64,000 nucleotides of DNA from Aeromonas lacus (GTDB lineage: Bacteria > Pseudomonadota > Gammaproteobacteria > Enterobacterales > Aeromonadaceae): positions 1 to 64,000 of the forward strand of contig NZ_JRGM01000015.1 in assembly GCF_000764665.1 (NCBI RefSeq), written 5' to 3'. The stretch's first letter is position 1; each line of letters opens with the position of its first letter. Below the pieces are notes generated by a model. That model ran no database searches and had not been told where the DNA came from. It saw only the letters and a program-made list of their open reading frames with translations. Positions 12,290 through 21,621 of the stretch are shown one piece after another. Both the position numbers and the translations under genes were made by a program.

Positions 12290-13528
12290 ATGAAGTGGTT
12301 CCCTCTCCCCCTGCTCGCCCTGCTCTCCGGTTCTGCCTGTGCCTCCCAGGTGGAGGTGCTGCACTGGTGGACCTCCGGCGGCGAAGCACAGGCGGTCGAA
12401 GTGCTCAAATCGGAGTGGATCGCCAAGGGCAACCAGTGGAACGACTTTGCAGTGCAGGGCGGTGGCGGCAAGAGTGCCATGACGGTGCTGAAAAGCCGGG
12501 CACTGGCTGCCAACCCGCCGGAGGCCGCCCACCTCAAGGGGTATGAACTCAAGGAGTGGGCCGGGCTCGGCTTTCTGCGCGATCTCACCCCCATGGCGGA
12601 GCACCTCGGCTGGTACAGCCAGATGCCGCCTATGGTGCGGGCCACCCTCAGCCAGAACGGCGCCCTGATGGCGGTGCCGACCGGCATCCACCGGGTCAAC
12701 TGGTTGTGGCTCAACCGCAAGGTGTTCGAGCAACAAAAGCTCACCCCTCCCACCGACTGGGCCCAGTTCGTGACGGTCGCCGACAAGCTTAAAAAACGGG
12801 GCATCACTCCGCTCGCCATCGGCAACGAGCCCTGGCAGCTGGCCGTCCTGTTTGAAACGGTGGCGCTCGGTGAAGGGGGCAAGCAGTTCTATCGCAAAGC
12901 CTTTGTGGAACAGGACAGCGCCACCCTGACCGGCCCCGACATGGTACGGGTACTGACCCGCTTCCAGCAGCTGCGCGCCTACGTCCCGCAAAAGTACGCC
13001 GGACTGAAATGGCATCAGGCCACCAATCTGCTGGAGAGCGGCGGCGCCGCCATGCAGGTGATGGGGGACTGGGTGAAGGGGGAGCTGCTCGCCGGCAACT
13101 ACCGGCCGGGCGAAGATATCGAATGCCTGCCGAGCCCCGGCAGCACCGGGCTATTCAGCTACAACCTCGACTCCATCGCCATGTTCAAACAGCGGGATCC
13201 AGCCCAGCTGCAGGCGCAGGGGGAGCTGGCCCAGCTGCTGATGACGCCGAAGTTTCAGGAGGAGTTCAACCGGGTAAAGGGGTCGATTCCGGCGCTGACC
13301 AAACCAAACATGAGCAAGTTTGATCGCTGCGCCATCCGCTCCTATCAGGATTTCCTTCACGCCGAGCAACAGGACAATCTGCTGCCCAGCATGGCAGAGG
13401 GGATGGCCACTCCCACCAATATGCGTCAGGCGATTCTGGATGTGCTGAGCAACTTCTTCAACGACCCCAAAGCCAATCCGCAGCAGACGGCGCTGCATCT
13501 GGAGCGGGCGATGCGCTCGACCCGCTGA
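12290..13528 (+). CDS. ABC-type sugar-binding periplasmic protein, no cognate permease nearby
   Basis: A 412-residue family-1 solute-binding protein. The signal peptide is about residues 1-18 (MKWFPLPLLALLSGSACA). The mature start VEVLHWWTSGGEAQAV is typical of glucose/mannose-type binding proteins of the CUT1 group. The start is 7 bp after the kinase stop, so it is the third gene of the operon. A bidirectional terminator follows and no permease or ATPase gene is adjacent. It may therefore serve as a co-receptor for the kinase, or feed a transporter encoded elsewhere. The family assignment is firm; the ligand is not known. Confidence 0.82.
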   Translation: MKWFPLPLLALLSGSACASQVEVLHWWTSGGEAQAVEVLKSEWIAKGNQWNDFAVQGGGGKSAMTVLKSRALAANPPEAAHLKGYELKEWAGLGFLRDLTPMAEHLGWYSQMPPMVRATLSQNGALMAVPTGIHRVNWLWLNRKVFEQQKLTPPTDWAQFVTVADKLKKRGITPLAIGNEPWQLAVLFETVALGEGGKQFYRKAFVEQDSATLTGPDMVRVLTRFQQLRAYVPQKYAGLKWHQATNLLESGGAAMQVMGDWVKGELLAGNYRPGEDIECLPSPGSTGLFSYNLDSIAMFKQRDPAQLQAQGELAQLLMTPKFQEEFNRVKGSIPALTKPNMSKFDRCAIRSYQDFLHAEQQDNLLPSMAEGMATPTNMRQAILDVLSNFFNDPKANPQQTALHLERAMRSTR

Positions 13529-13557
13529 TCCGGGCAAATTGCCAAACGGCAGAAATG

Positions 13558-13583
13558 ACAAAGGCGGATTGCTCCGCCTTTGT
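13558..13583. terminator. Bidirectional terminator
   Basis: The 11-bp stem ACAAAGGCGGA/TCCGCCTTTGT with a TTGC loop lies between the convergent binding-protein gene and the small membrane-protein gene. Confidence 0.8.
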
Positions 13584-13601
13584 TGTTGAATCGTCATCAA
13601 G

Positions 13602-13793
13602 TCAGGATTGATCGTTTTCGTCCTCATCCTCGTCATAGTAATCGCTGAGCTCAATCCAGAGCCCCAGCCCGACCATCACCATGGAACCGAACCAGGTACC
13701 GGTATTCCCGATCGGGCTGCCCATCACTATCATGGCGAAGGACAAGAACCCCATGCCTGCATAGGCCTGCAATCTGCCGTAGGAGACCTGCAT
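13602..13793 (-). CDS. Small acidic-tailed membrane protein, function unknown
   Basis: A 63-residue protein, not recognised. Two hydrophobic stretches (about residues 12-27 and 33-46) are followed by a strongly acidic C-terminus ending YYDEDEDENDQS. The start is the ATG at 13793, placed 5 bp after a perfect AAGGAGG. A GTG two codons upstream overlaps that ribosome site and is less likely. The gene is monocistronic, convergent with the sugar-binding-protein gene and divergent from tusA. Confidence 0.65.
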   Translation of the reverse strand: MQVSYGRLQAYAGMGFLSFAMIVMGSPIGNTGTWFGSMVMVGLGLWIELSDYYDEDEDENDQS

Positions 13794-13962
13794 ATTCACC
13801 TCCTTGTTGAATATGGTTCAATTTTTATATTACTCGTCCGGCAGGCGCTGGATAGCCTGCAATAACATTTTGGTTACATATGCTGTTGCACAGGCCAATG
13901 GTTTGCTTATTTTTTAGCCCTGAGTATCATTGGCAGCCGAATAGGTTGAAGGTTGATGATAG

Positions 13963-14208
13963 ATGAGTGATTTATTCTGCGATGCAACTCACGAGTTGGA
14001 CGCAATCGGGCTCCGTTGCCCGGAGCCTGTGATGATGGTGCGTAAAAAAGTACGGCTGATGGCTGACGGGGAGACCCTGCTGGTCAGTGCCGACGATCCC
14101 TCAACCACCCGCGACATCCCCAGTTTCTGCCGCTTTATGGATCACACTCTGGTCGCCAGCGAGACAGAGCAGGCCCCCTACCGTTATCTGATCCGCAAGG
14201 GTCAATAA
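13963..14208 (+). CDS. tusA: Sulfur carrier protein TusA
   Basis: An 81-residue protein, the same length as E. coli TusA. It accepts persulfide sulfur from IscS and hands it to the TusBCD relay for 2-thiolation of tRNA wobble uridine; it also affects molybdenum cofactor synthesis. The signature [20 protein letters not shown] carries the active Cys19. The gene lies 22 bp upstream of a RidA-family gene. Confidence 0.95.
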   Translation: MSDLFCDATHELDAIGLRCPEPVMMVRKKVRLMADGETLLVSADDPSTTRDIPSFCRFMDHTLVASETEQAPYRYLIRKGQ

Positions 14209-14230
14209 TCCCCCGTTTCCGGAGCACGCC

Positions 14231-14578
14231 ATGACAACCATTACCCGAATCGGCACCACCCAGCGTTGGTCTGACGTCGTCATTCACAACGGCACCCTCT
14301 ATGTGGTGGAAGTCCCCGTCAGCGAAGAGGCCGACATCCACCAGCAGACCCGCGAAGTGCTGACCAGTCTGCAACGCCTGCTGGAAGCCAACGGCTCCGG
14401 CGTCGACAAGATCCTGATGGCCAACATCTATCTCAAAGACATTGGCGACATCGCCGCCTTCAACGAGCAGTGGGATGCCTGGATCCCGGCTGGCACCGCA
14501 CCGGTACGCGCCTGTGTACAGGCCCGTCTGGCCCATGAAGGCTACAAGGTGGAAGTGCAGCTGACTGCGGCGGTCTAA
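14231..14578 (+). CDS. RidA/YjgF family protein (YoaB-like)
   Basis: A 115-residue protein resembling E. coli YoaB (114 residues) more than RidA itself: it opens MTTITRIGTTQRWSDVVIHN. RidA proteins hydrolyse reactive enamine/imine intermediates released by PLP enzymes. The family's key Arg is present in APVRACVQA. It is probably co-transcribed with tusA. The exact substrate of the YoaB subgroup is unsettled. Confidence 0.85.
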   Translation: MTTITRIGTTQRWSDVVIHNGTLYVVEVPVSEEADIHQQTREVLTSLQRLLEANGSGVDKILMANIYLKDIGDIAAFNEQWDAWIPAGTAPVRACVQARLAHEGYKVEVQLTAAV

Positions 14579-14587
14579 GAGGCTTAT

Positions 14588-14630
14588 CCCCCTCATCCCC
14601 CAGCCCTTCTCCCGCAAGGGGAGAAGGGAG
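14588..14630. repeat. Dispersed hairpin repeat, copy 1
   Basis: A CCCCTCATCCCCCA lead is followed by the hairpin CCTTCTCCC-GCAAG-GGGAGAAGG. A second copy, differing at a few positions, lies at 23207-23247 inside the repeat cluster. Both copies are intergenic. Confidence 0.75.
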
Positions 14631-14668
14631 CAAAGAACAAGGTGCCATTGCTTGCAGCGGCACCAATA

Positions 14669-14700
14669 AAAAGGCCCCGCCATCACTGGCGGGGCCTTTT
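14669..14700. terminator. Bidirectional terminator
   Basis: The 13-bp stem AAAAGGCCCCGCC/GGCGGGGCCTTTT (14669-14681 / 14688-14700) serves the convergent RidA-family and OmpA-like lipoprotein genes. Confidence 0.9.
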
Positions 14701-14721
14701 CGTTACCGAAACCCGAACGAC

Positions 14722-15378
14722 TTAGGCAGTCGGGGTCAGGGTAATGGTGACGCGGCGGTTCTGGGCTTTGCCGGCTGCGGTGCTGTTGGTTGCAATAGGC
14801 TGATCCGGGCCAACACCTGTGGTAGCGATACGGCTGCCTGCAACGCCCTGACCAATCAGCTGGGCAGCAACGGCATCGGCGCGCTCACGGGAGAGCTTCA
14901 TGTTCAGATCGCGGGAACCTGTGCTGTCGGTGTGACCGACTACGTTCAGGCGAGTCTTGTCGAACTCGGCAACCACCATGGCCACGCCGGACAGGGTGTT
15001 GGCACCAGCCGCTTTCAGCTGGGAGCTGGAGCTGTCGAAGGTGACGTTGTTCGGCATGTTGAGGATCAGCTCGTTGCCATTACGGGTAACGCTGACGCCA
15101 GTGCCCTGCAGCTTCTCGCGCAGCTTGGCCTCCTGCACATCCATGTAGTAACCGATACCACCACCCAACGCCGCACCGGCGGCTACGCCAGTCAGGATAC
15201 CCTTCTTGCGGTCACCCTTGCTGGAGGAGAGCGCGCCTACTGCGGCACCGGCAGCGGCACCGGCCAGCGCGCCCCAAGCGCCCTTGGAGGTCTGGGATTC
15301 GCCAGTGTAGGGGTTGGTGGTACAGCCACTCAGGGCAACGGCCAGTGCAACTGCGGGAACCAGAGTCTTGAAATGCAT
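14722..15378 (-). CDS. OmpA-family outer membrane lipoprotein (YiaD-like)
   Basis: A 218-residue lipoprotein with lipobox LSGC (Cys19). A Gly/Ala-rich glycine-zipper region follows (about residues 35-80, GALAGAAAGAAVGAL). The C-terminal OmpA peptidoglycan-binding domain (about 105-215) has the signature VVGHTDSTGSRDLN and LSRERADAV. E. coli YiaD is 219 residues with the same layout. It probably links the outer membrane to peptidoglycan. It is monocistronic and divergent from a chemoreceptor gene. Confidence 0.88.
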   Translation of the reverse strand: MHFKTLVPAVALAVALSGCTTNPYTGESQTSKGAWGALAGAAAGAAVGALSSSKGDRKKGILTGVAAGAALGGGIGYYMDVQEAKLREKLQGTGVSVTRNGNELILNMPNNVTFDSSSSQLKAAGANTLSGVAMVVAEFDKTRLNVVGHTDSTGSRDLNMKLSRERADAVAAQLIGQGVAGSRIATTGVGPDQPIATNSTAAGKAQNRRVTITLTPTA

Positions 15379-15630
15379 GAAAAAACCTCAAAAAAACAAC
15401 TCGATAAACTGAAGGGCGGCATTCTACCCCAGAGGTGTGCCAAGGTGTGACGTCAGCAGAAAGAGAGTCACACCGGGCAGAAAAGGGCAGTATCGGTGAT
15501 TGAACTGGATCTTCCCTGAACCAGAGGGGAAAACCTGACGAAGAGAATGGATATGTGATTAAAGGCAGGCCGTAGGGTGGCCCCATTGACTACTATTGAA
15601 GGTACTGTCAATAGGGCATCCGAGGGTTCC

Positions 15631-17667
15631 ATGTCTTCACTGCTTCGCAATATTTCTATCCGGCGCCTGCTGCTGGGGGCAAGCCTCATCATCTTGCTGA
15701 CCATGATTTTGAGCAACATCTGGCGCAGCACATTGACCAGCCAGCTCGGACTGCTGCCGGGCGAAGTCATCAAGATCACCAACGTCCAGATAGCGCTGCA
15801 GGAGCTGCGTTACCACACCACCCAGGTACAACAATTCCTCACCGATGCAGCCGTATCGGGGGAGCAGGACTCCATCGGCGAGGCAGAGCAGCATGCGCAG
15901 GCGGCTCGTCAGCTACTCGACACCCTGCCCGGGTTGCAGAGTGCCCTCACCCCCCTGCTGACCCGTCAGCTGGAAGTGGGCAAGCGGATGGTCGATGCCT
16001 ATCTCAAAGAGGGACGTGATGCAGGCAACCGCCTGATGAAGGAGCCGGATCAGGGGTTCGATGCACTGACCGATAGCATCTCCGGCGCCGTCGAACAGGC
16101 GCTCGAACAGCAGCGGCAACAACTGCAGCAGCAGGAGCGCGCCATTGAAAATCAGAACCAGACCCTGCAGAGCCAGGATATGATCCTGCTGCTCGTCAGC
16201 TTGGCCGTTATCATGCTGATGCTGCTGCTGATCCACCTCAAAACCGTGCAGCCCCTGCAGCAGCTGATGGCACAGCTGGTCGAGCTGGCCAATCGCAGCC
16301 ACAATCTTACCTTCCGGCTGCGCATTCAGGGGCAGGACGAATTCGCCTATCTGGCCAAGGTGTTCAACCGCTTCCTCGACAATATCGACAGCCTGATCGG
16401 CTCGGTGCAGCAGGTTTCCCACAAGACCCATGACAAGATGGCACTGCTGATGAACCACTCCGGCAGCACCTTCAACAGCATGCAGCAAGCCCAGCAAAAC
16501 ACCGACATGCTGGCGGCCGCCATCAACGAAATGACCGCTACCGTCCACAATATCGAGCACAACACCGAGCAGGCCAGTCAGGATACCCTGCTCACCCAGC
16601 AGCAGGCCCACGATGGTCAGCAGCAGGTGAGCCAGACCATCGCCCTGATCCGTCAGGTTGCCGACCATATCGAGCAATCGGCAGGGGAAGTGACCCAGCT
16701 GGATCAGGAGAGCACCCAGATCGGCAACATCTTGCAGGTGATCCGTACCATCTCGGAACAGACCAACCTGCTGGCCCTCAACGCGGCCATCGAGGCGGCC
16801 CGGGCCGGCGAGCAGGGACGCGGCTTTGCGGTGGTGGCCGACGAGGTGCGCCAGCTGGCCATCCGTACCCAGGCGGCCACTGTCGATATCCAGCAGCGGA
16901 TCGAGGCGCTGCAGAACAACACCCGCCATGCGGTCAACACCATGCACACTACCCGCAATGTCAGCGAGCAGGCGGTCAATCAGGCGGCCGGCACCGGCGA
17001 GACCCTGAACGCCATCGTCGAGGCGATCACCCGGGTTGCCGACATGAACGGCCAGATCGCTACAGCGGCGGAACAGCAGGCCAAGGTGACCGAAGAGACC
17101 AACCGCAACGTCATGCTGGTCGCCAACATCGCCCGCGAGTGTCTGGATCTTTCGCGCGAGAGCCGCACCCACACCCGGGATCTCAATCAGGCCAATGAGG
17201 AGATCCGTCTGGTCAGCGATCAGTTCGAGGTCAACTCAAACCCCCACAATGGTAACGAGCAAGATCTGCTGCACTGGAACGAATCCTTTATGGTCAACGT
17301 GCCGAGCGTGGACCGTCAGCATCAGGGGCTGTTCGAGGCGATGAACCGCTTCTACCACGCCGTCCGCGACAACAGCTCGCCCCAGCAGCGCAAACAGCGG
17401 CTGGACGAGCTGCTCAAGCTGGCAACCCAGCACTTTGCCGATGAAGAGAAGAGCATGGAGCAGGCCTGCTACCCCGATCTGCAACGCCACAAGCAGGAGC
17501 ACGTCAAACTGCTGGCCGAGCTGGGCGCCCTGATCCGCCGCGAAGGGGGCGACGAGCAGGAGCGCAATATGGAGATGATCATCTTCCTCAAGAACTGGCT
17601 GCTCAACCACATCTTCCGGGTGGACAAGCAGTACAGCGACTGCATGATCAAGGCGGGGGTAAAGTAA
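15631..17667 (+). CDS. Methyl-accepting chemotaxis protein with C-terminal bacteriohemerythrin domain (paralogue 1)
   Basis: A 678-residue chemoreceptor. A transmembrane helix (about 13-33) precedes a periplasmic helical sensor with [18 protein letters not shown] second helix (about 192-213), HAMP and a signalling domain follow; the hairpin tip contains [20 protein letters not shown]. The last ~130 residues form a hemerythrin: [30 protein letters not shown] and [12 protein letters not shown] supply the expected His/Glu/Asp di-iron ligands. This domain probably senses O2 or redox state and feeds CheA/CheW. The start at 15631 follows GAGGGT. A paralogue lies at 24670-26709. Confidence 0.92.
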   Translation: MSSLLRNISIRRLLLGASLIILLTMILSNIWRSTLTSQLGLLPGEVIKITNVQIALQELRYHTTQVQQFLTDAAVSGEQDSIGEAEQHAQAARQLLDTLPGLQSALTPLLTRQLEVGKRMVDAYLKEGRDAGNRLMKEPDQGFDALTDSISGAVEQALEQQRQQLQQQERAIENQNQTLQSQDMILLLVSLAVIMLMLLLIHLKTVQPLQQLMAQLVELANRSHNLTFRLRIQGQDEFAYLAKVFNRFLDNIDSLIGSVQQVSHKTHDKMALLMNHSGSTFNSMQQAQQNTDMLAAAINEMTATVHNIEHNTEQASQDTLLTQQQAHDGQQQVSQTIALIRQVADHIEQSAGEVTQLDQESTQIGNILQVIRTISEQTNLLALNAAIEAARAGEQGRGFAVVADEVRQLAIRTQAATVDIQQRIEALQNNTRHAVNTMHTTRNVSEQAVNQAAGTGETLNAIVEAITRVADMNGQIATAAEQQAKVTEETNRNVMLVANIARECLDLSRESRTHTRDLNQANEEIRLVSDQFEVNSNPHNGNEQDLLHWNESFMVNVPSVDRQHQGLFEAMNRFYHAVRDNSSPQQRKQRLDELLKLATQHFADEEKSMEQACYPDLQRHKQEHVKLLAELGALIRREGGDEQERNMEMIIFLKNWLLNHIFRVDKQYSDCMIKAGVK

Positions 17668-17692
17668 CCCCCTTCACCTTGCCGGAAGCAGG

Positions 17693-17728
17693 ACAATGCC
17701 AGTCAGCCATGACTGGCATTGTTGTTTT
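17693..17728. terminator. Terminator between chemoreceptor and tag
   Basis: A 12-bp stem (17693-17704 / 17711-17722) is followed by TGTTTT on the plus strand. It can serve both convergent genes. Confidence 0.85.
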
Positions 17729-17747
17729 CGGGGCTGGTTTGGCAGAA

Positions 17748-18335
17748 CTATGTGCGGGGTTGGCGGGCGGCCTGCAGGCATTCGGCATGGCAGGGGCAGC
17801 TGACCAGATGATCGTTCACCATCCCCACCGCCTGCATAAAGGCGTAGCAGATGGTGCTGCCGACGAAAGTGAAGCCACGCTTCTTGAGCGCCTTGGACAT
17901 GGCATCCGACTCCGGTGAGGTCGCAGGAATGTCGCCATTGCCCTGGCGCTGGTTGACGATAGGGGCGCCGCCGACAAAGCCCCACAGATAATCCACGAAG
18001 TCGATGCCTTCGGCCTCCAGCGCCAGATAGGCGCGGGCGTTTTTGATGATCGATTGCACCTTGAGCCGGTTGCGGATAATGCCGGTGTCCTGCATCAGCC
18101 GCTCCACATCCTGCTCGTCGAACTGCACGATAAACGCAGGATCGAAGTCGGCATAGGCGCGGTAATAGCTCTCGGTACGTTTGAGGATGGTGATCCACGA
18201 CAGCCCCGCCTGCTGGCCATCGAGGCAGAGCTTGGCAAACAGCTCGCGGGCGTCATAGACCGGCCTGCCCCACTGTTTGTCATGGTATTCAATGTATTCC
18301 GGGTCTTTGGTCACCCAGGCGCAGCGCAGTTCCAT
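17748..18335 (-). CDS. tag: DNA-3-methyladenine glycosylase I
   Basis: A 195-residue base-excision repair enzyme (E. coli Tag is 187) that removes 3-methyladenine from alkylated DNA. The core LDGQQAGLSWITILKRTESYYRAY carries the catalytic Glu region. KALKKRGFTFVGSTICYAFMQAVG, VNDHLVSC and the N-terminal RCAW/EYHDKQWG blocks include the zinc ligands. The C-terminus is slightly extended. It is divergent from glyQ. Confidence 0.94.
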   Translation of the reverse strand: MELRCAWVTKDPEYIEYHDKQWGRPVYDARELFAKLCLDGQQAGLSWITILKRTESYYRAYADFDPAFIVQFDEQDVERLMQDTGIIRNRLKVQSIIKNARAYLALEAEGIDFVDYLWGFVGGAPIVNQRQGNGDIPATSPESDAMSKALKKRGFTFVGSTICYAFMQAVGMVNDHLVSCPCHAECLQAARQPRT

Positions 18336-18557
18336 TTCCTCTCCCTCGTTATTTCAGCGGTTTCTCCTACCCAACCCACTCTGCAGGCGGCACTGCTCAC
18401 ATCATATACCGGACATCCCGCCCGACCAGCCAGAGCACTGCACCATCCCGCGAATCCGCTGCAATTTCGCCTATTATCCGACCATGCCAGACGGTATACT
18501 CCCTCGGTTCACATTCAGCAAATCTTGCTCTGATTTTCATTTCGCGCGAAAAAAATT

Positions 18558-19481
18558 ATGCAAAAATTCGATGTCAAAACCTTTCAGGGCCTGATCCTGC
18601 AGCTGCAGGACTATTGGTCCCGCCAGGGCTGTACCATCATTCAGCCACTGGATATGGAAGTGGGTGCCGGTACTTCCCACCCCATGACCTGTCTGCGTGC
18701 CCTGGGCCCGGAGCCCATCGCCTGCGCTTACGTGCAACCGTCCCGCCGTCCGACTGACGGCCGCTACGGTGAAAACCCGAACCGCCTGCAGCACTACTAC
18801 CAGTTCCAGGTAATCATCAAACCTTCCCCCGACAATATTCAGGAACTCTATCTGGGCTCCCTGAAAGAGCTGGGCATGGATCCTGAAATCCACGACATCC
18901 GCTTCGTGGAAGACAACTGGGAAAACCCGACACTGGGTGCCTGGGGTCTGGGTTGGGAAGTGTGGCTGAACGGCATGGAAGTGACCCAGTTCACCTACTT
19001 CCAGCAGGTTGGCGGCCTCGAGTGCAAGCCGGTCACCGGCGAGATCACCTACGGTCTCGAGCGTCTGGCCATGTACATTCAGGGCGTAGACAGCGTCTAC
19101 GATCTGGTCTGGTCTGACGGCCCGCTGGGCAAGACCACCTACGGCGACGTGTTCCACCAGAACGAAGTGGAGCAATCCACCTACAACTTCGAACACGCCG
19201 ATGTGGAGTTCCTGTTCCACTGCTTCGAGCAGTACGAGAAGGAAGCCCAGAATCTGCTGGCACTGGAAAAACCGCTGCCGCTGCCTGCCTACGAGCGCAT
19301 CCTCAAAGCCGCTCACTCCTTCAACCTGCTGGATGCCCGCAAGGCCATCTCGGTCACCGAGCGTCAGCGCTACATCCTGCGCATTCGCACCCTGACCAAG
19401 GCCGTGGCAGAGGCATACTACGCCTCCCGCGAAGCGCTGGGCTTCCCTATGTGTCAGCGCAGTGAGAACAAGCAAGGTTAA
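18558..19481 (+). CDS. glyQ: Glycine-tRNA ligase alpha subunit
   Basis: A 307-residue alpha subunit of the bacterial alpha2beta2 glycyl-tRNA synthetase (E. coli 303). It contains the class II catalytic core that forms glycyl-adenylate. It begins [20 protein letters not shown] and contains the conserved [19 protein letters not shown] block. glyS follows after 9 bp in the same operon. Confidence 0.97.
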   Translation: MQKFDVKTFQGLILQLQDYWSRQGCTIIQPLDMEVGAGTSHPMTCLRALGPEPIACAYVQPSRRPTDGRYGENPNRLQHYYQFQVIIKPSPDNIQELYLGSLKELGMDPEIHDIRFVEDNWENPTLGAWGLGWEVWLNGMEVTQFTYFQQVGGLECKPVTGEITYGLERLAMYIQGVDSVYDLVWSDGPLGKTTYGDVFHQNEVEQSTYNFEHADVEFLFHCFEQYEKEAQNLLALEKPLPLPAYERILKAAHSFNLLDARKAISVTERQRYILRIRTLTKAVAEAYYASREALGFPMCQRSENKQG

Positions 19482-19490
19482 GGAACGGAC

Positions 19491-21560
19491 ATGGCACAAC
19501 ATACATTTCTGGTAGAGATCGGTACTGCTGAGCTGCCGCCCAAAGCCCTGCGCTCCCTGGCCGAAGCCTTTGCCGACAACCTCAAAAGCGAACTGACCAA
19601 GGCCGATCTGGCCTTCGGCGACGTCGAGTGGTTTGCCTCACCGCGCCGTCTGGCGCTGAAGGTCAGCGAGCTGGCTGGCGAACAGCCGAGCAAGAGCGTC
19701 GAGAAGCGCGGCCCGGCCGTCTCTCAGGCGTTCGATGCCGAAGGCAAGCCGACCAAGGCTGCCGAAGGCTGGGCCCGTGGCAACGGCATCACCGTTGATC
19801 AGGCGGAGCGTCTGGTCACCGACAAGGGTGAGTGGCTGGTTCACACCGCCAAGGTCGAAGGCCGTCCGGCCAAAGATCTGCTGGGCGAGCTGGTTAGCCA
19901 AGCACTGGCCAAGCTGCCCATCCCGAAAATGATGCGCTGGGGCGACAAGACCATCCAGTTCGTGCGTCCGGTGTTCACCGTGACCCTGCTGCTGGATGGG
20001 GATCTGGTTCCCGCTCACATTCTGGGTATCGACTCTGCCCGCACCATCCGCGGTCACCGCTTTATGGGCGAGCCCGAGTTCACCATCGACAACGCCAGCC
20101 AATACCCGCAGATCCTGCAGGAGCGCGGCATGGTGATTGCCGACTTCATGGCGCGCAAGGCCAAGATCAAGGCTGACGTCGAAGCGGCCGCTGCCGCCTT
20201 CGGTGGCGTGGCCGATCTGGACGACGCCCTGCTGGAAGAAGTGACCGCACTGGTCGAGTGGCCGGTAGTGCTGACCGCCAACTTCGAAGAGAAGTTCCTG
20301 GCCGTTCCCGCTGAAGCGCTGGTACACACCATGAAGGGTGACCAGAAGTACTTCCCGGTCTACGACAAGAACGGCAAGCTGCTGCCGAAGTTCATCTTCG
20401 TCACCAACATCGAGTCCAAAGACCCGAGCCAGATCATCAGCGGCAACGAGAAGGTGGTTCGCCCCCGTCTCTCTGACGCCGAGTTCTTCTTCAAGACCGA
20501 TCTCAAGCAGACTCTGGCCTCCCGCCTGCCGCGCCTTGAAACCGTGCTGTTCCAGCAACAGCTGGGCACCGTCAAGTCCAAGGTCGAGCGTATCGAGACC
20601 GTCGCCGGCTTTATTGCCGAGCGTATCGGCGCCGACGTCACTCAGGCCAAGCGTGCCGGTCTGCTCTCCAAGTGTGACCTGATGACCAACATGGTCGGCG
20701 AGTTCACCGACACCCAGGGTGTCATGGGGATGCACTACGCCCGTCACGATGGCGAAGACGAAGCGGTTGCCGTGGCCCTCAACGAGCAGTACATGCCGCG
20801 CTTTGCCGGCGATGCCCTGCCGTCCGGTCTGGTTGCCTGCGCCGTCGCGCTGGCCGACAAGTTCGACACCCTGGCCGGTATCTTCGGCATCGGCATGCTG
20901 CCGAAGGGTGACAAGGACCCGTTCGCCCTGCGTCGCGCCGCCATCGGTGCCCTGCGCATCATGACCGAGAAGCAGCTGGATCTGGATCTGGTTGAACTGG
21001 TTGAAGAAGCGGTACGCGTCTACGGCGACAAGCTGACCAACCAAACCGTCGTCACCGACGTGGTCGACTTTATGCTGGGCCGCTTCCGCGCCGCCTATCA
21101 GGACGAAGGCATCGGTGCCGACGTGGTGCTGGCCGTACTGGCCCGCCGCCCGACCCGTCCGCTCGACTTCGATCGTCGCGTCAAGGCCGTCAGCCACTTC
21201 CGCACGCTGGATGCCGCACTGGCACTGGCTGCCGCCAACAAGCGCGTGAGCAACATTCTGGCCAAGGTCGAAGGCGAACTGCCGACTGCCGTCAAACCGG
21301 AACTGCTGGTCGATGCCGCCGAGAAGGCGCTGGCCACCCAGGTTGCCGAACTGCAAGCCGAACTGGCCCCGCTGTTCGCTGCCGGTGACTATCAGGCTGC
21401 CCTCACCCGTCTGGCCGCCCTGCGCGAGCCGGTCGACACCTTCTTCAACGAGGTGATGGTGATGGCCGACGACGAAGCCCTCAAGGCCAACCGTCTGGCA
21501 CTGCTGAACAACCTGCGCAACCTGTTCCTGCAAGTCGCGGATATCTCCCTGCTGCAGTGA
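19491..21560 (+). CDS. glyS: Glycine-tRNA ligase beta subunit
   Basis: A 689-residue beta subunit, identical in length to E. coli GlyS. It provides tRNA-Gly recognition for the alpha2beta2 enzyme. It opens with [15 protein letters not shown] and contains the HD-like block [16 protein letters not shown] and [13 protein letters not shown]. It is co-transcribed with glyQ and followed by a strong terminator. Confidence 0.97.
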   Translation: MAQHTFLVEIGTAELPPKALRSLAEAFADNLKSELTKADLAFGDVEWFASPRRLALKVSELAGEQPSKSVEKRGPAVSQAFDAEGKPTKAAEGWARGNGITVDQAERLVTDKGEWLVHTAKVEGRPAKDLLGELVSQALAKLPIPKMMRWGDKTIQFVRPVFTVTLLLDGDLVPAHILGIDSARTIRGHRFMGEPEFTIDNASQYPQILQERGMVIADFMARKAKIKADVEAAAAAFGGVADLDDALLEEVTALVEWPVVLTANFEEKFLAVPAEALVHTMKGDQKYFPVYDKNGKLLPKFIFVTNIESKDPSQIISGNEKVVRPRLSDAEFFFKTDLKQTLASRLPRLETVLFQQQLGTVKSKVERIETVAGFIAERIGADVTQAKRAGLLSKCDLMTNMVGEFTDTQGVMGMHYARHDGEDEAVAVALNEQYMPRFAGDALPSGLVACAVALADKFDTLAGIFGIGMLPKGDKDPFALRRAAIGALRIMTEKQLDLDLVELVEEAVRVYGDKLTNQTVVTDVVDFMLGRFRAAYQDEGIGADVVLAVLARRPTRPLDFDRRVKAVSHFRTLDAALALAAANKRVSNILAKVEGELPTAVKPELLVDAAEKALATQVAELQAELAPLFAAGDYQAALTRLAALREPVDTFFNEVMVMADDEALKANRLALLNNLRNLFLQVADISLLQ

Positions 21561-21583
21561 TATTGGTTGGGTTGAGTGATATT

Positions 21584-21612
21584 AAAAACGGCGCCTCAAT
21601 GGCGCCGTTTTT
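21584..21612 (+). terminator. Terminator after glyS
   Basis: The 12-bp stem AAAAACGGCGCC/GGCGCCGTTTTT (21584-21595 / 21601-21612) can also end transcription of the convergent AT-rich gene. Confidence 0.9.
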
Positions 21613-21621
21613 TATTGCCGA

